Below are positions 8,157-18,033 of a DNA stretch of 64,000 bases, one piece after another. The notes below the pieces were generated by a model. It did not search any database. It was not told where the DNA came from and was given only the letters and a program-made list of their open reading frames with translations. This DNA is from Candidatus Zixiibacteriota bacterium (lineage in GTDB: Bacteria > Zixibacteria > MSB-5A5 > GN15 > JACZUZ01): assembly GCA_024280775.1 (NCBI GenBank), contig JAJRPM010000004.1, positions 186,001 to 250,000 of the forward strand. The letters run 5' to 3'. Every line of letters begins with the position of its first letter. Position 1 is the stretch's first letter. Both the position numbers and the translations under genes were made by a program.

Positions 8157-9002
8157 TTATCTGTCGCTACCAAGAATCAACGGCAAGCCGTCTTTGCCCG
8201 CGCCAATCACTACAGTCTTAGCATTGGTAGACTTGGCCAAAGACTCAGTGGCTTCGATACCCTTCCAGCGCAAGAACTGCGGAGTCAAACCCGAGGAAAC
8301 AATCTTCTGGAAATCAGCGATACCCTTGGCCTCAATACGTTTCCTGTCAGCCTCCAGCTTTTCCTTTTGGAGTACAAACTCCATCTTTTCAGCTTCTTGC
8401 GAGGCCTCAAGCTTAGCGTTGATGGCGTCAGTGATTCTCTTGGGCAATGTCACGTCACGGAAAATCACATTCTCCACTAGAATGAACTTATCAATCAGAG
8501 CCTCTCGCAACCGCTCAACAACTTCCAGCGCAATTTGGTCGCGCTTCGATGAGTAAATCTCTTCCGGTTTGAATTGCCCGACAATCGAGCGAGCCACACC
8601 TCGAAGATTCGGAGCAACAGCTTGGTTGTAATAATCACGCCCGATACCCACATGCAAACTGTCAATCTTGGTAGGATCCAGTCTGTAGAGCAGAGAGACA
8701 TCAAGACGAATAGTCGCTCCATCAGAGGAAAGAACATCTAAGGATTCCTTACGCTCCTGCAACTGAATGCTGTACAGGTAGTAGGTATTCCACGGGAAAT
8801 GCCAATTGAAGCCCTGAGTATAGATGTTCCCCATTTGGACACCATCATCAAAAAGCTTATACAAAACTCCATTATATCCCGAGGGGATTTTCGTGCCGCA
8901 ACCACTCGATCCAAATGAAACAGCTATCAGAATCAACGCCAACACCAATCCCCGGGCCTTCTTAACTGTCCTATTTGTGGACTTATCTACTGTCTTATTC
9001 AT
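8157..9002 (-). CDS. Prohibitin/SPFH-domain protein with lipoprotein signal
   Basis: A protein of 281 residues starting at the ATG at 9002, with AAGGAG six bases upstream. The N-terminus has a basic stretch, a hydrophobic core and a lipobox-like FGSSGC, then 'TKIPSGYNGVLYKLFDDGV', the usual entry into a prohibitin SPFH domain. The SPFH core continues to about residue 190 ('VNQAV'-type segment 'DYYNQAVAPNLRGVARSIVG'). A charged coiled-coil region about 190-250 is rich in A, E and K. Prohibitin-family proteins form large membrane-associated rings that scaffold proteases or membrane domains. The anchor here looks like a lipid-modified cysteine in place of a plain transmembrane helix. It appears monocistronic, with its own terminator. 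Confidence 0.85.
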   Translation of the reverse strand: MNKTVDKSTNRTVKKARGLVLALILIAVSFGSSGCGTKIPSGYNGVLYKLFDDGVQMGNIYTQGFNWHFPWNTYYLYSIQLQERKESLDVLSSDGATIRLDVSLLYRLDPTKIDSLHVGIGRDYYNQAVAPNLRGVARSIVGQFKPEEIYSSKRDQIALEVVERLREALIDKFILVENVIFRDVTLPKRITDAINAKLEASQEAEKMEFVLQKEKLEADRKRIEAKGIADFQKIVSSGLTPQFLRWKGIEATESLAKSTNAKTVVIGAGKDGLPLILGSDR

Positions 9003-9176
9003 CAACTTCTCCTTCGGTTTTCGCTCTCATCTTCTCCTCCATATCCATATAAGAGATTCCAATCTCTGAGCCTCAATAAATATCTATTCTCCGCGAGACA
9101 GTATACACTTTCACAGAGTAACTACCAATAGTCAATATGAAGGCTTGAAATGGATAATGAGCAACTTAGGAAGGGA

Positions 9177-10394
9177 CTATTTGACAACAGAATACGGGAA
9201 AACCCACAGCTTAGCATCGACTAGAGAAGTAGCGGGTGCTAAGACCGAATCGAAAGTAGTGTCTATTGTTGTGGTAATCACCGTGGTATCAAATATGAAA
9301 GTAAAGTTGATTGTCGTATCAACAAAACCATCGAACTCTTTAATCGTACATGGATCAACTTGGAGCGTATCAATCGATAATGTGCCACCATTGCATGTAT
9401 CTACAAAATCAAACATCGAATCAACAGTTGTATCAGGGATGATCTCTTTAGTAGTAATCTGAGTGTCCGGGGGAATAAGCGGAACTACATTAGTGGCTAC
9501 AACAAAGCGCCTGTATATTGTAGAATCAATAGCCGTTTCCGGGCCTTGCTGAAATGTAATCAAATGATAAAACCGGTTTTGCGGATCCGAGGGTGGAACA
9601 CGAAATCCATAATGAAATACATTGGGGGGATCGGTTGGACCGTGCAAACCTGAAAGTTGCCTGAAACCGGTACTGGTCCTGGCGAACACTGTCATAGGAC
9701 CAACTTTTGTTTGGATATCAATCGAATCACCAGCCTTGACCGCTTTATAGTTTATGAGAAATGTGAATGGCTTCAACTCTCCCCTGTCGAAGTCAATGTC
9801 GTAGTTGCTCAACACCGTAGGAAATCCGAGTCTTGCAGGTATCTCCTTGATGGTGACCAAATTGGAGATTCGATTCAGTGGTAAACCTAAATCAAGTCCA
9901 ACTAGTTCCCAGCCAAAAAACCGGTCCGCGTCAGACCCGAGTTTCATAAACAAGGCCCTACGCAGCAAAGAGGTCCTGTAACGCGACTCAAAACCAGGGC
10001 CGCTTGGGTTACTTAGTTGCAAGAATGTCCCATCGTACCTGTCGAGGCGACTGGCTATGATGAATGGACCTATTCCGAATGCATTAGTATCAGGGCCGCT
10101 AGTGTCCGTAGGAATGAAATTGTTTCCTTGAACTTTGCTGGCTATCCGCGCAAATCGAAAAGTAGCGGCGCCGCTATCTAGCGAGAAAGTATCGCGGGCA
10201 TATATATCAAACTCAAACAAGTCCCGAATGTCTTCGCCGGTACTCATGAAACGCTCCAACTCGGTGCGGCTAGTGACAGTGAACTCCCCCGGATTGCGAC
10301 AACTATGTGACACCAATATCAACAACAGAGCCGCCACCAACACGAAGGCTCTGCCTAATCCGTAGTTATTGTATTTTCGTAACTGTCTCAACAT
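9177..10394 (-). CDS. Secreted lipoprotein of unknown function
   Basis: About 405 residues. I do not recognise a family. The N-terminus is basic with a long hydrophobic segment and a lipobox LVSHSC, so it is probably lipid-anchored facing the periplasm or surface. The rest is beta-rich and Thr/Asp-rich with no transmembrane helix. Near the C-terminus there are several runs of alternating D, T, I and V such as 'DTTINFTFIFDTTVITTTID'. The ATG at 10394 is preceded by GGAG at short spacing; the frame is open to 10409. Neighbours (prohibitin-like protein downstream, uvrB upstream) give no functional hint. Confidence 0.7.
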   Translation of the reverse strand: MLRQLRKYNNYGLGRAFVLVAALLLILVSHSCRNPGEFTVTSRTELERFMSTGEDIRDLFEFDIYARDTFSLDSGAATFRFARIASKVQGNNFIPTDTSGPDTNAFGIGPFIIASRLDRYDGTFLQLSNPSGPGFESRYRTSLLRRALFMKLGSDADRFFGWELVGLDLGLPLNRISNLVTIKEIPARLGFPTVLSNYDIDFDRGELKPFTFLINYKAVKAGDSIDIQTKVGPMTVFARTSTGFRQLSGLHGPTDPPNVFHYGFRVPPSDPQNRFYHLITFQQGPETAIDSTIYRRFVVATNVVPLIPPDTQITTKEIIPDTTVDSMFDFVDTCNGGTLSIDTLQVDPCTIKEFDGFVDTTINFTFIFDTTVITTTIDTTFDSVLAPATSLVDAKLWVFPYSVVK

Positions 10395-10509
10395 CACTCC
10401 ATCAACCAATCTTACTCAAAGTAATCTACTCTATACATCCAAAGACATTCAACAACCAAAACCCTCGCCAGTTCCGTCTCTCAGCAGGACAAATCTGAAC
10501 CGACGCACT

Positions 10510-12585
10510 CTATCTTCTAGACCGGATGCTACCTTTTTTCTTGGCGCGCTTGAGTTCATCCTTAATCTTGTTGGCCTCATCGCGCGCCATTGCCGCGGTC
10601 TCAAAGTCAAGATTCTCAGCGGCGCGCTTCATTTCCTTGAGCAAGAACGTTAGCTGGTCCTCACGCGCCATCATTTCAAAATGATCCGGCTTTTGTAATG
10701 CAGGTTCATCAGCGGCGGTTTTGGAGTCAGCAAATCGCGTAGCTCGCAGGATTTCTTCCTTGGTCTTGCGAATAGTTTCCGGCGTAATCCCCATTTTTTC
10801 ATTGTGCGCCAGCTGTTTAACTCGTCGCCGATTCGTCTCATCAAGAGCCTTCTTCATTGAATTCGTAATCTTGTCCGCGTAGAATATCACCTCACCGGAA
10901 ATACTCCGCGCCGCTCGACCGGCAGTTTGAATCAATGAACGCGCGCTACGCAAAAAACCCTCTTTGTCGGCGTCAAGAATAGCAACCAACGAAACCTCCG
11001 GCAAATCCAAACCTTCACGTAGCAGGTTAACCCCAACCAGGACATCAAATTCCCCTAAACGCAAATCACGAATAATAGCGGTTCTATCAATCGCATCTAT
11101 TTCACTATGCAAATACTGTACCCGCATACCCGATTTTTGCAAATAATCAGTCAGATCTTCAGACATGCGCTTGGTCAAAGTCGTCACCAATGTACGCTCA
11201 CCCAATGCAGCTCGCTCTTTCGCGCGCGCCAGTAAATCATCAACCTGCGTAGCCAAAGGCAATACTGTAATCTCAGGGTCTATCAACCCGGTAGGACGAA
11301 TCAACTGCTCAACCACCGCGCCCTCGCACTTTTCCAGCTCATAGTCCGCCGGAGTAGCCGACACAAATACAGTCTGACCAGTGACTTTCTCAAATTCTTC
11401 AAAAACCAAAGGACGATTATCCAACGCCGAAGGAAGCCGGAAACCATGCTCAACCAGCACTCTCTTTCGCGCCTGATCTCCGGCAAACATCGCACGAATC
11501 TGAGGGACACTCTGATGCGATTCATCGACTAAGAGCAAGAAATCATCTGGAAAGAAATCAAGCAATGTCGAAGGACGCTCGCCCTCTTTGCGACTGGCGA
11601 GATGACGTGAATAATTCTCAATCCCCGAACAATAGCCGATTTCATTGATCATCTCCAGATCATAGTTAGTGCGCATCTCAATCCGCTGGGCCTCAAGAAG
11701 CTTGTCTTCATCGCGGAAGTATTTGAGCCTGTAACCCAGCTCTTCTTCTATGGCTTTCATAGCGTTAATTAGTTTCGGTCTGGTTACCACAAAATGCTTT
11801 GCCGGATAAATAGCAACCTTATCGCGTTGGATAAAAACTTCCCCTGTCAGTGGATCGAATTCCTGAATTCTCTCGATTTCGTCACCGAAAAACTCAATTC
11901 TAAGCGCAGTTTCTGCGTATGCGGGTATCAATTCCAGTGTATCTCCCCGAACGCGAAAGTTGCCACGACTGAAATCTATATCATTGCGTGAATAGTGAAT
12001 CTCAATCAAACTCCGAATCAATGCGTCACGGTCGATTTCCTGTCCAACTTGGAGAAACTGAAGCAAAGCCCGATAATCTTCGGGAGAACCCAAACCATAG
12101 ATGCAAGACACCGAAGCGACAACAATCACGTCTCTTCTATCCAGCAATGAGGCGGTCGCGCGCAGACGCAGACGGTCAATATCCTCATTCATCAATGTGT
12201 CTTTTTCGATGAATGTATCAGTCGAGGGCATATAGGCCTCAGGCTGATAGTAGTCATAGTAGCTGACAAAAAACTCTACCGCATTATTGGGAAAAAAGGC
12301 CTTGAACTCCCCATATAGTTGCGCCGCAAGGGTTTTGTTATGCGAAAACACCAAAGTCGGACGACCGATGTTCTTGATAACATTGGCCATGGTAAAAGTC
12401 TTGCCCGAACCAGTCACCCCCAGCAAGGTCTGATACTTATTCCCGTTCTTAATCCCCTCGGTCAATTCTTTGATGGCCTGAGGCTGATCACCGGCAGGAA
12501 CATAATCAGAGACCAAATCGAACTTCGCCGGAGCCGGGTCCTCGGGATTTGCGGTATCTTTAGGATTTTTCTGAGAGTCTGTCAT
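10510..12585 (-). CDS. uvrB: Excinuclease ABC subunit B
   Basis: A 691-residue protein, the DNA-damage verification helicase subunit of UvrABC nucleotide excision repair. Walker A is in '[17 protein letters not shown]' near residue 60. The beta-hairpin region used to probe damaged DNA is '[20 protein letters not shown]'. The DEAD-like '[10 protein letters not shown]', the second RecA domain with '[20 protein letters not shown]' and '[13 protein letters not shown]' all match UvrB. The C-terminus has the UVR motif ([12 protein letters not shown]) that contacts UvrC, then a basic tail. Length and order are normal. It is preceded by a 25-residue Pro/Asp-rich extension before FDLVSDY. Confidence 0.98.
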   Translation of the reverse strand: MTDSQKNPKDTANPEDPAPAKFDLVSDYVPAGDQPQAIKELTEGIKNGNKYQTLLGVTGSGKTFTMANVIKNIGRPTLVFSHNKTLAAQLYGEFKAFFPNNAVEFFVSYYDYYQPEAYMPSTDTFIEKDTLMNEDIDRLRLRATASLLDRRDVIVVASVSCIYGLGSPEDYRALLQFLQVGQEIDRDALIRSLIEIHYSRNDIDFSRGNFRVRGDTLELIPAYAETALRIEFFGDEIERIQEFDPLTGEVFIQRDKVAIYPAKHFVVTRPKLINAMKAIEEELGYRLKYFRDEDKLLEAQRIEMRTNYDLEMINEIGYCSGIENYSRHLASRKEGERPSTLLDFFPDDFLLLVDESHQSVPQIRAMFAGDQARKRVLVEHGFRLPSALDNRPLVFEEFEKVTGQTVFVSATPADYELEKCEGAVVEQLIRPTGLIDPEITVLPLATQVDDLLARAKERAALGERTLVTTLTKRMSEDLTDYLQKSGMRVQYLHSEIDAIDRTAIIRDLRLGEFDVLVGVNLLREGLDLPEVSLVAILDADKEGFLRSARSLIQTAGRAARSISGEVIFYADKITNSMKKALDETNRRRVKQLAHNEKMGITPETIRKTKEEILRATRFADSKTAADEPALQKPDHFEMMAREDQLTFLLKEMKRAAENLDFETAAMARDEANKIKDELKRAKKKGSIRSRR

Positions 12586-12913
12586 ATGAATTATTGGAGA
12601 GAATGAGCCAAAGCTACATCAGAATGTGCTAACCCCGGTTCATAGTGGGAAGGGCTGTGGGAGGCTCTCCCTGCTGTAGTATACACCACACATCGATTTT
12701 GGCAATCACATATCGGACTCTTTTCCTGCAATACCCTCTCTAACCTTTTGGAATTCTTAAGATTAGACCCTACGGCCACACATAGGCGCCAGTTAAATGG
12801 AACCGCTCAATGATGTTCTAGTTTAAGGACTGTGCGCAAATCAAGAGTAGATGCTTCAATTGCCCTTGATCGCATTTAAGTCGTTGAGAGATACTGAGAA
12901 CAAGCATTTTGGC
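12586..12913. other. Divergent intergenic region between uvrB and rplU
   Basis: I see no gene. Short frames on the minus strand lack a ribosome binding site and similarity. The only supported signals are the rplU promoter and leader downstream. An SOS-type LexA box for uvrB was looked for and not found in a recognisable form. Confidence 0.5.
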
Positions 12914-12941
12914 TTGACAGAGCGGCCAAAATCAGTACCTT
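12914..12941 (+). promoter_or_regulatory. Sigma70-type promoter of rplU
   Basis: TTGACA (12914-12919), a 16-bp spacer and TACCTT (12936-12941). It lies about 110 bases before the rplU ATG. Confidence 0.6.
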
Positions 12942-13051
12942 TGTGCCTCCTTAGCCGGACGGCCGGGGTTGGCCCCTTTTGGGGGGCTTAGTTAACAGCA
13001 AGGTCACTAGCAAGAATTTACTTTTTTTCAGGAATAACGAGGATATTTGAA
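12942..13051 (+). promoter_or_regulatory. 5' leader of rplU with G/C-rich hairpin
   Basis: The leader contains 'GGCCGGGGTTGGCCCC' near 12961-12976, able to fold into a stem, followed by a G run and the ribosome binding site GAGGA at 13039-13043. Ribosomal protein L21 leaders are known autoregulatory RNAs in some bacteria. Whether this is one is inference only. Confidence 0.35.
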
Positions 13052-13366
13052 ATGTACGCGATTGTAGAAACCGGTGGAGCGCAACACAAAGTAAGCGAGG
13101 GTGACGTCATCCGCGTTGAGCGCCTCGCTGGAGAAACCGGCGATGAGCTGACTTTGGACAAAGTATTATTGGTTCGAAAAGGTGATGACACCTTGGTTGG
13201 CTCCCCGTATGTAGAAAACGCAAGTGTGATTGCCGAGACCGTAGAAAACGGACTCGCCGACAAGATTTTGGTGTATAAGAAAAAACGTCGGACGAAATAC
13301 CGTCGCTTGAACGGCCATCGTCAACAGTTCACCGAAGTGAAGATCAAGAAAATAAACATCGGCTAG
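13052..13366 (+). CDS. rplU: 50S ribosomal protein L21
   Basis: A 104-residue protein, the standard L21 length. It starts 'MYAIVETGGAQHKVSEGD' and ends 'HRQQFTEVKIKKI', both diagnostic of L21, a 23S rRNA-binding protein of the large subunit. In most bacteria rplU is followed directly by rpmA (L27). Here the next 300 bases have no gene and the following gene is bamA, so the usual pair is broken. Confidence 0.97.
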   Translation: MYAIVETGGAQHKVSEGDVIRVERLAGETGDELTLDKVLLVRKGDDTLVGSPYVENASVIAETVENGLADKILVYKKKRRTKYRRLNGHRQQFTEVKIKKINIG

Positions 13367-13673
13367 ACTTGGCTGTAATTTGCCATTTGCCGTAATACAT
13401 TTATCACAATAGTTGCAACTGGTTTTCCCGCGCAGGCGGGATAAACCTAACCATTTACTCTCAAGATACGTAAGAGCCGCCAAGCTGAATGTCGCAATAG
13501 ACAACAATAGTAACCCGGATATATTCCCGGCTTACAAAAGTTCCCGAAATCAAAGTTTCAGGATTCAAAGTTATAGCTTTCGTATCTTCCCCATCTTATG
13601 TACCAAGAACCTGACGTCATAGTAGCTAGTGAATAATACTACTAACTAACATCAGACCAGCGTTCGAAAGTTC
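13367..13673. other. Intergenic stretch between rplU and bamA
   Basis: No L27 gene and no other convincing frame. It contains a short palindrome, CCCGC-GCAG-GCGGG (13427-13440). No terminator with a U tract is obvious. Confidence 0.5.
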
Positions 13674-16256
13674 ATGACAAACTACCAGAGAATGACTTCA
13701 AAACAGTTTCGCGCAACGCTCTATTTGAGTGTCCTTCTCTCTGCCCTGACATTGTGCAGAACCGCGACACTTCAGGCCCAACAGCCGGCTACTCTCCCGA
13801 CAATAGTCGAGATTGCTGTAGTCGGCGCCGAAGCAACATCAGCTGACCTAATCAAATCAGTCGCGGCGATACTCCCCGGGACTACTCTCAATAGTAGCGC
13901 GATTCGCGATGCGGTTTTGCGCCTCGATGGATTGGCGCTCTTCGACGATATCCAGTTTCTGGTGGAAGAAGTTCCCGGCGGCGTCAGACTCTACATCGCG
14001 GTCAAAGAGCGAGCCAAGCTCACCGAAGTCACTTTCCATGGTAACGACCAGTTGAGCGACGAAGACCTGGAAAAGCTAATCAAACTTCGCCCGGGGGCCT
14101 ACATCTCAAAGTTCGTAGCCTTCGACAAGAAAAACGCGATTCTACGTAAGTATGCCGACAAAGGCTACTTCCTCACCGTAGTAGAAGATTCGCTTACCTA
14201 CAATGCAGATAGCTCCGAGGTTGCTTTAGCTTTCTACATTACCGAGAATGAAAAAATAAAAGTCCGCGAGGTGCATATCGCAGGCTCCAAGCAAATGCTG
14301 GAAAAAGACTTGATAGGAGCGATGAGCAACCGCAAAAAAGGCTTCCTCAAAAGTTCAAATTTCAATCGCGACAAATATCAAGAGGACCTCGAAAAGGTAA
14401 TCGCCAAATATCATGAGAATGGATTCATCGACGCCTACCTTCTCTCAGACTCCACTGTGGTAGACACACCCGCGAACCGTATCGACATTTACCTGGAAAC
14501 CTACGAAGGCCCGCGCTACTATTTTGGCAAAGCAAGCTTCACCGACAATGACGTTTACACTGACGAGCAACTAAGCCGCGCCTTAACATATTCAGAATTC
14601 GACATTTTTGACCAGGAAAAATACGACGAATCGATTTTCGAGATATACTCAGCCTATCAGGAGCGTGGCCATTTGAATATCCGGGTGCTGGACAACAAGA
14701 CCTTCGATGATAGCGTCATCAGTATCGACTATCAAATCATCGAAGGCCTGCCCAGCAAAGTTCACTTGGTGAAAATCGTTGGCAACCTGAAAACCAAAGA
14801 CAAAGTCATCCGTCGCGAGCTATCAGTGCGCCCCGGTCAGGTTTTCCATCGCTCACTTTTGATGCGTTCTTTGCGTGATGTAATGGCGCTGAATTTCTTT
14901 ACCAATGTTGTACCTGAAGTGCAGAATCTTCCCAACGGTGATGTTGATATCATCATCAAAGTTGAGGAAAAGCAAACAGGTCAGCTCAACGCTGGCGCAG
15001 GATTCTCGGCGCGTGACAGACTGGTTGGAACTTTCGGCATGGGTATTCCGAACTTCAGAGGTAATGGTCAGGCGGTTAATTTCAATATCGAGTTCGGCGG
15101 ACGACGCAACAGTAAGCAAATCAGTTTCACCGAACCCTGGATGTTTGGAAGACCGACATTGGTGGGCGCAGATATATTCCAACTTAATCGACAATTCATA
15201 AGTGTCTACACCGAAGGCCGCCGCGGCGGTAGTGTCAGACTCGGCAAACGCCTGCGCTGGCCGGATAACTTTTTCCGCGTCTCTGCAAGCTACCGCATTG
15301 AGGGCGACAGGTTCTTCGACTTTAGTGACAATTACATCATTGGTAACACCATAAGAACAACAACGAACAATTTTATTGAGACTACCATCATGGTGGATTC
15401 TATAACACCTAACAACGACACTGTTCAAGTTGCAAAAGATGTCATCCTCTCGGACGCGAGTAACCCTCAAGATGTAGTGGTAAACGACACAGTGCCTAAC
15501 TCACTGCTGGATTTCAATGAAAACTGGCTCACCGCGTCAATCCTCTCATTGTCTATCACACGTGATAGCCGTAATCTGCCGGAGTTTGCCACCTCAGGTA
15601 GTCGCTTCAAATACACGCTTTCTAAAGCCGGTGGGCCTTTAGGAGGATTCTGGAATTACACTAAGCATTCCGTAGAGTTCACCCAATTCATACGTCTCTA
15701 CAAGGGGATAGCCTTAGCCGCAAAAATGCAATTCGCTGGAATTCAAGCGCCAAGCGACAGGACTATTCTTGAGTCAGAGCGCCTCTCCCCCGGAGGAACA
15801 TCGTTCTTCGGAGTCGTGCGCGGTTATGATGATGGTTCATTGACGCCGGATACTCTGTCTAAGCCACTAGGCAACAGAACGTTCATCACCACTCGCTTTC
15901 TTGACAGTACTGTCACCACAGTGGAAGATACTACAACAACAGAATTACAAGGCATATTGCGCGTCCGCGCCAATTACATGTTCGTCACCAACTGGGAAAT
16001 ATCTGTCCCGCTTTCTACAAATTCGATTTACTTCCTAGCGTTTTTTGACGCAGGTAATAGCTGGTTGAAATTCAACGAAGCAAGAATTGGAGACTTGTAC
16101 CCAAGTGTTGGTATTGGCTTCAGACTGGCAGTTCCGGGTATCGGCACCATTGGCTTTGACTTCGGAAAACCGCTCCGGAATTTTGAGAGGGCAAACGGTA
16201 CTTTCGTCGGTCGAGGATGGCGAACACATTTCCAGGTTGGAACCGTTTTCCGGTAA
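13674..16256 (+). CDS. bamA: Outer-membrane protein assembly factor BamA
   Basis: An 860-residue Omp85 protein that folds and inserts beta-barrels into the outer membrane. A signal peptide ends near residue 35 (TLQAQQ). Residues about 40-430 hold the tandem POTRA repeats, seen as 'EVTFHGNDQLSDEDL', 'EVHIAGSKQMLEKDL' and 'LVKIVGNLKTKDKVIRREL'. The C-terminal half is the barrel, with the conserved 'NAGAGFSARDRLVGTFG' and 'PGGTSFFGVVRGYDDG' segments; the latter holds the surface-array motif entering loop 6 (VRGY). The protein ends GTVFR; barrels normally end in an aromatic residue, and here Phe is penultimate. It is followed by skp and lpxD in the order common to many Gram-negative bacteria. An alternative start is the ATG at 13692. 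Confidence 0.95.
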   Translation: MTNYQRMTSKQFRATLYLSVLLSALTLCRTATLQAQQPATLPTIVEIAVVGAEATSADLIKSVAAILPGTTLNSSAIRDAVLRLDGLALFDDIQFLVEEVPGGVRLYIAVKERAKLTEVTFHGNDQLSDEDLEKLIKLRPGAYISKFVAFDKKNAILRKYADKGYFLTVVEDSLTYNADSSEVALAFYITENEKIKVREVHIAGSKQMLEKDLIGAMSNRKKGFLKSSNFNRDKYQEDLEKVIAKYHENGFIDAYLLSDSTVVDTPANRIDIYLETYEGPRYYFGKASFTDNDVYTDEQLSRALTYSEFDIFDQEKYDESIFEIYSAYQERGHLNIRVLDNKTFDDSVISIDYQIIEGLPSKVHLVKIVGNLKTKDKVIRRELSVRPGQVFHRSLLMRSLRDVMALNFFTNVVPEVQNLPNGDVDIIIKVEEKQTGQLNAGAGFSARDRLVGTFGMGIPNFRGNGQAVNFNIEFGGRRNSKQISFTEPWMFGRPTLVGADIFQLNRQFISVYTEGRRGGSVRLGKRLRWPDNFFRVSASYRIEGDRFFDFSDNYIIGNTIRTTTNNFIETTIMVDSITPNNDTVQVAKDVILSDASNPQDVVVNDTVPNSLLDFNENWLTASILSLSITRDSRNLPEFATSGSRFKYTLSKAGGPLGGFWNYTKHSVEFTQFIRLYKGIALAAKMQFAGIQAPSDRTILESERLSPGGTSFFGVVRGYDDGSLTPDTLSKPLGNRTFITTRFLDSTVTTVEDTTTTELQGILRVRANYMFVTNWEISVPLSTNSIYFLAFFDAGNSWLKFNEARIGDLYPSVGIGFRLAVPGIGTIGFDFGKPLRNFERANGTFVGRGWRTHFQVGTVFR

Positions 16257-16342
16257 TTTGGTTCTAGAATGGATATGAGTATATTGTTGGGTATGAGTGT
16301 ATTATTGCGTAAGTAACGAAATTCACCTCAGAGGAATTGATT

Positions 16343-16915
16343 ATGACATTGACTACAAATTTGAAAAATAGCTCACTCAAAGCGCTAACTCTTGGGCAAG
16401 CGCTGATTATGGCAGTAATTGTATTCGCAGGAGCCACTATCTTTAGCTCTGAAGCGGAAGCCCAATCTGTTAAGATAGGTTATCTCGACGATCAAAAGGT
16501 TTTGCAGAATTATGACGCCTGGAATAAGGCCAAAGAGCAATTCGAAACCGAGATGAAGGCCTGGGAAGATGAAGCCAACCGGATGATGCAAAACTTCATT
16601 CAGGACTCGGTGGAATTCGAAAAACAAAAACTTATTCTCTCCAAAGAGCGTCGCACTGAGCGTATGGCCGAAATCTCCGCAAAGCGCTCGGCAGTGGATG
16701 CTTTCACCAAGGATATTTTCGGACAAAACGGCCAAGCTGACCGCAAGAACACCACACTGACCAAACCGCTATTGGATAATATGATGGCCGCTGTGCGCAC
16801 GGTTGCCGCTGAAGGCAACTATGATGTTATTTTCAATTCCAGCGCCTTGGCCTATATCAACCCGGCGTTCGATATAACAGATAAGATTATTGAAGCCCTG
16901 GCCAATGAAGGCTGA
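16343..16915 (+). CDS. OmpH/Skp family periplasmic chaperone
   Basis: About 190 residues. The ATG at 16343 has GAGGAA six bases upstream, a better start than the TTG at 16337. A signal peptide ends around 'SEAEAQS'. The mature protein starts with 'KIGYLDDQKVLQNYDAWNKA', the usual first strand and helix of OmpH. The middle (about 55-125) is a charged coiled coil, the tentacle region of Skp that holds unfolded outer-membrane proteins. The C-terminus 'AEGNYDVIFNSSALAYIN' returns to the trimer core. The position between bamA and lpxD supports the role. Confidence 0.9.
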   Translation: MTLTTNLKNSSLKALTLGQALIMAVIVFAGATIFSSEAEAQSVKIGYLDDQKVLQNYDAWNKAKEQFETEMKAWEDEANRMMQNFIQDSVEFEKQKLILSKERRTERMAEISAKRSAVDAFTKDIFGQNGQADRKNTTLTKPLLDNMMAAVRTVAAEGNYDVIFNSSALAYINPAFDITDKIIEALANEG

Positions 16916-16948
16916 GTACTTCAAGTCTCTCTATCACACAGGTATTGA

Positions 16949-17971
16949 GTGAAATTACAAGAATTAGCGAAGGCTCTTGACTGTGAGCTACGCGGGGATG
17001 GCGGAACTGTTATCACTTCCGCCGCTCCGATTGAAAGCGCAGACTCAGGGCAAATCAGTTTCGTTGCCAACGCGCAATACCTGAAATATCTCGAGACAAC
17101 TTCCGCCTCGGCGCTGATTCTCGCTGAAGACCAGCAATTCGACAGACTACCGAGCCTGCGAAGCAAGAATCCATACTTGCTTTTCGCCAAAGTTATTGGT
17201 CTCCTCTACCCTGATGAGACTCCAATTTGGGGCGCCGCCAAAAGCGCCAGCGTTTCGTCAAACTCAGATATTCATTCCGATGTTTCGATCGGAGAATTCT
17301 GTGTAGTTGAGGATGGCGCATCAATCGGAGCGGGAACCGTCATCGACGCACATTGCTTCATTGGCAAGAATACTCACATAGGGCAAAACTGCCGCTTGTA
17401 TCCTAATGTTGTGATTCGTGAAGAATGTACCCTCGGTGATGAGGTGATTCTGCAATCCGGGGTGGTGATAGGTGGCGATGGTTTCGGCTATGCGCGTAGC
17501 GAATCCGGCTACACCCGAATCAAACAAATCGGAACTGTAACTCTGGGAAACCGGGTAGAAATAGGCGCAAACTGCGCCGTCGACCGCGGAGCGCTAGGCC
17601 CAACGGTCATCGCTGACGGAGTCAAAATAGACAACTTGGTTCAAGTCGCGCACAATGTCCAAATCGGTGAAAACAGTATTATTGTTTCTCAGGTCGGAAT
17701 TTCAGGCTCGACCAAAATTGGTAAATGGGTAACTCTAGCGGGACAAGCCGGCATAATCGGGCATTTGGATATTGGCGATAGAGCAGTAGTTACCGCCCAA
17801 TCCGGAGTGACCAAAGACATCCCGGCTGACACTGTAGTTTTCGGAAGTCCGGCGCGAGAGATTCGTAGCGCCCACAAGATTGCCGCGGCCACCAATCGCC
17901 TGCCCGATCTAAGCAAACGAGTCAAAGCCCTCGAAGAAGAGCTCAAATCAAGCAAACCCGACAAGCAGTAA
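16949..17971 (+). CDS. lpxD: UDP-3-O-acylglucosamine N-acyltransferase LpxD
   Basis: A 340-residue protein catalysing the third step of lipid A synthesis, N-acylation of UDP-3-O-acyl-glucosamine from acyl-ACP. It starts at GTG (16949). The N-terminal UDP-binding domain covers residues 1-100. Then come hexapeptide repeats of a left-handed beta helix ('IGAGTVIDAHCFIGKNTHIG', 'EIGANCAVDRG', 'LVQVAHNVQIGE'). The catalytic histidine is in VAHNVQIG. A short Lys/Glu-rich C-terminal helix follows. Its presence implies that the organism makes lipid A. It is likely co-transcribed with bamA and skp. Confidence 0.96.
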   Translation: MKLQELAKALDCELRGDGGTVITSAAPIESADSGQISFVANAQYLKYLETTSASALILAEDQQFDRLPSLRSKNPYLLFAKVIGLLYPDETPIWGAAKSASVSSNSDIHSDVSIGEFCVVEDGASIGAGTVIDAHCFIGKNTHIGQNCRLYPNVVIREECTLGDEVILQSGVVIGGDGFGYARSESGYTRIKQIGTVTLGNRVEIGANCAVDRGALGPTVIADGVKIDNLVQVAHNVQIGENSIIVSQVGISGSTKIGKWVTLAGQAGIIGHLDIGDRAVVTAQSGVTKDIPADTVVFGSPAREIRSAHKIAAATNRLPDLSKRVKALEEELKSSKPDKQ

Positions 17972-18033
17972 ACAACTCCTCTTTATCAACCCAGCTAAAT
18001 CAACCTATCTGAATCAAAACGTGATTCACCGTC

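Noticed and set aside
14853-15470. 205-codon minus-strand frame inside bamA
   Set aside because: Fully antisense to a clear BamA coding region and without protein-like features.
16262-16310. Short direct repeat (tatgagt.tatt.ttg, two copies) between bamA and skp
   Set aside because: Too short and imperfect to assign a function; no hairpin or U tract.
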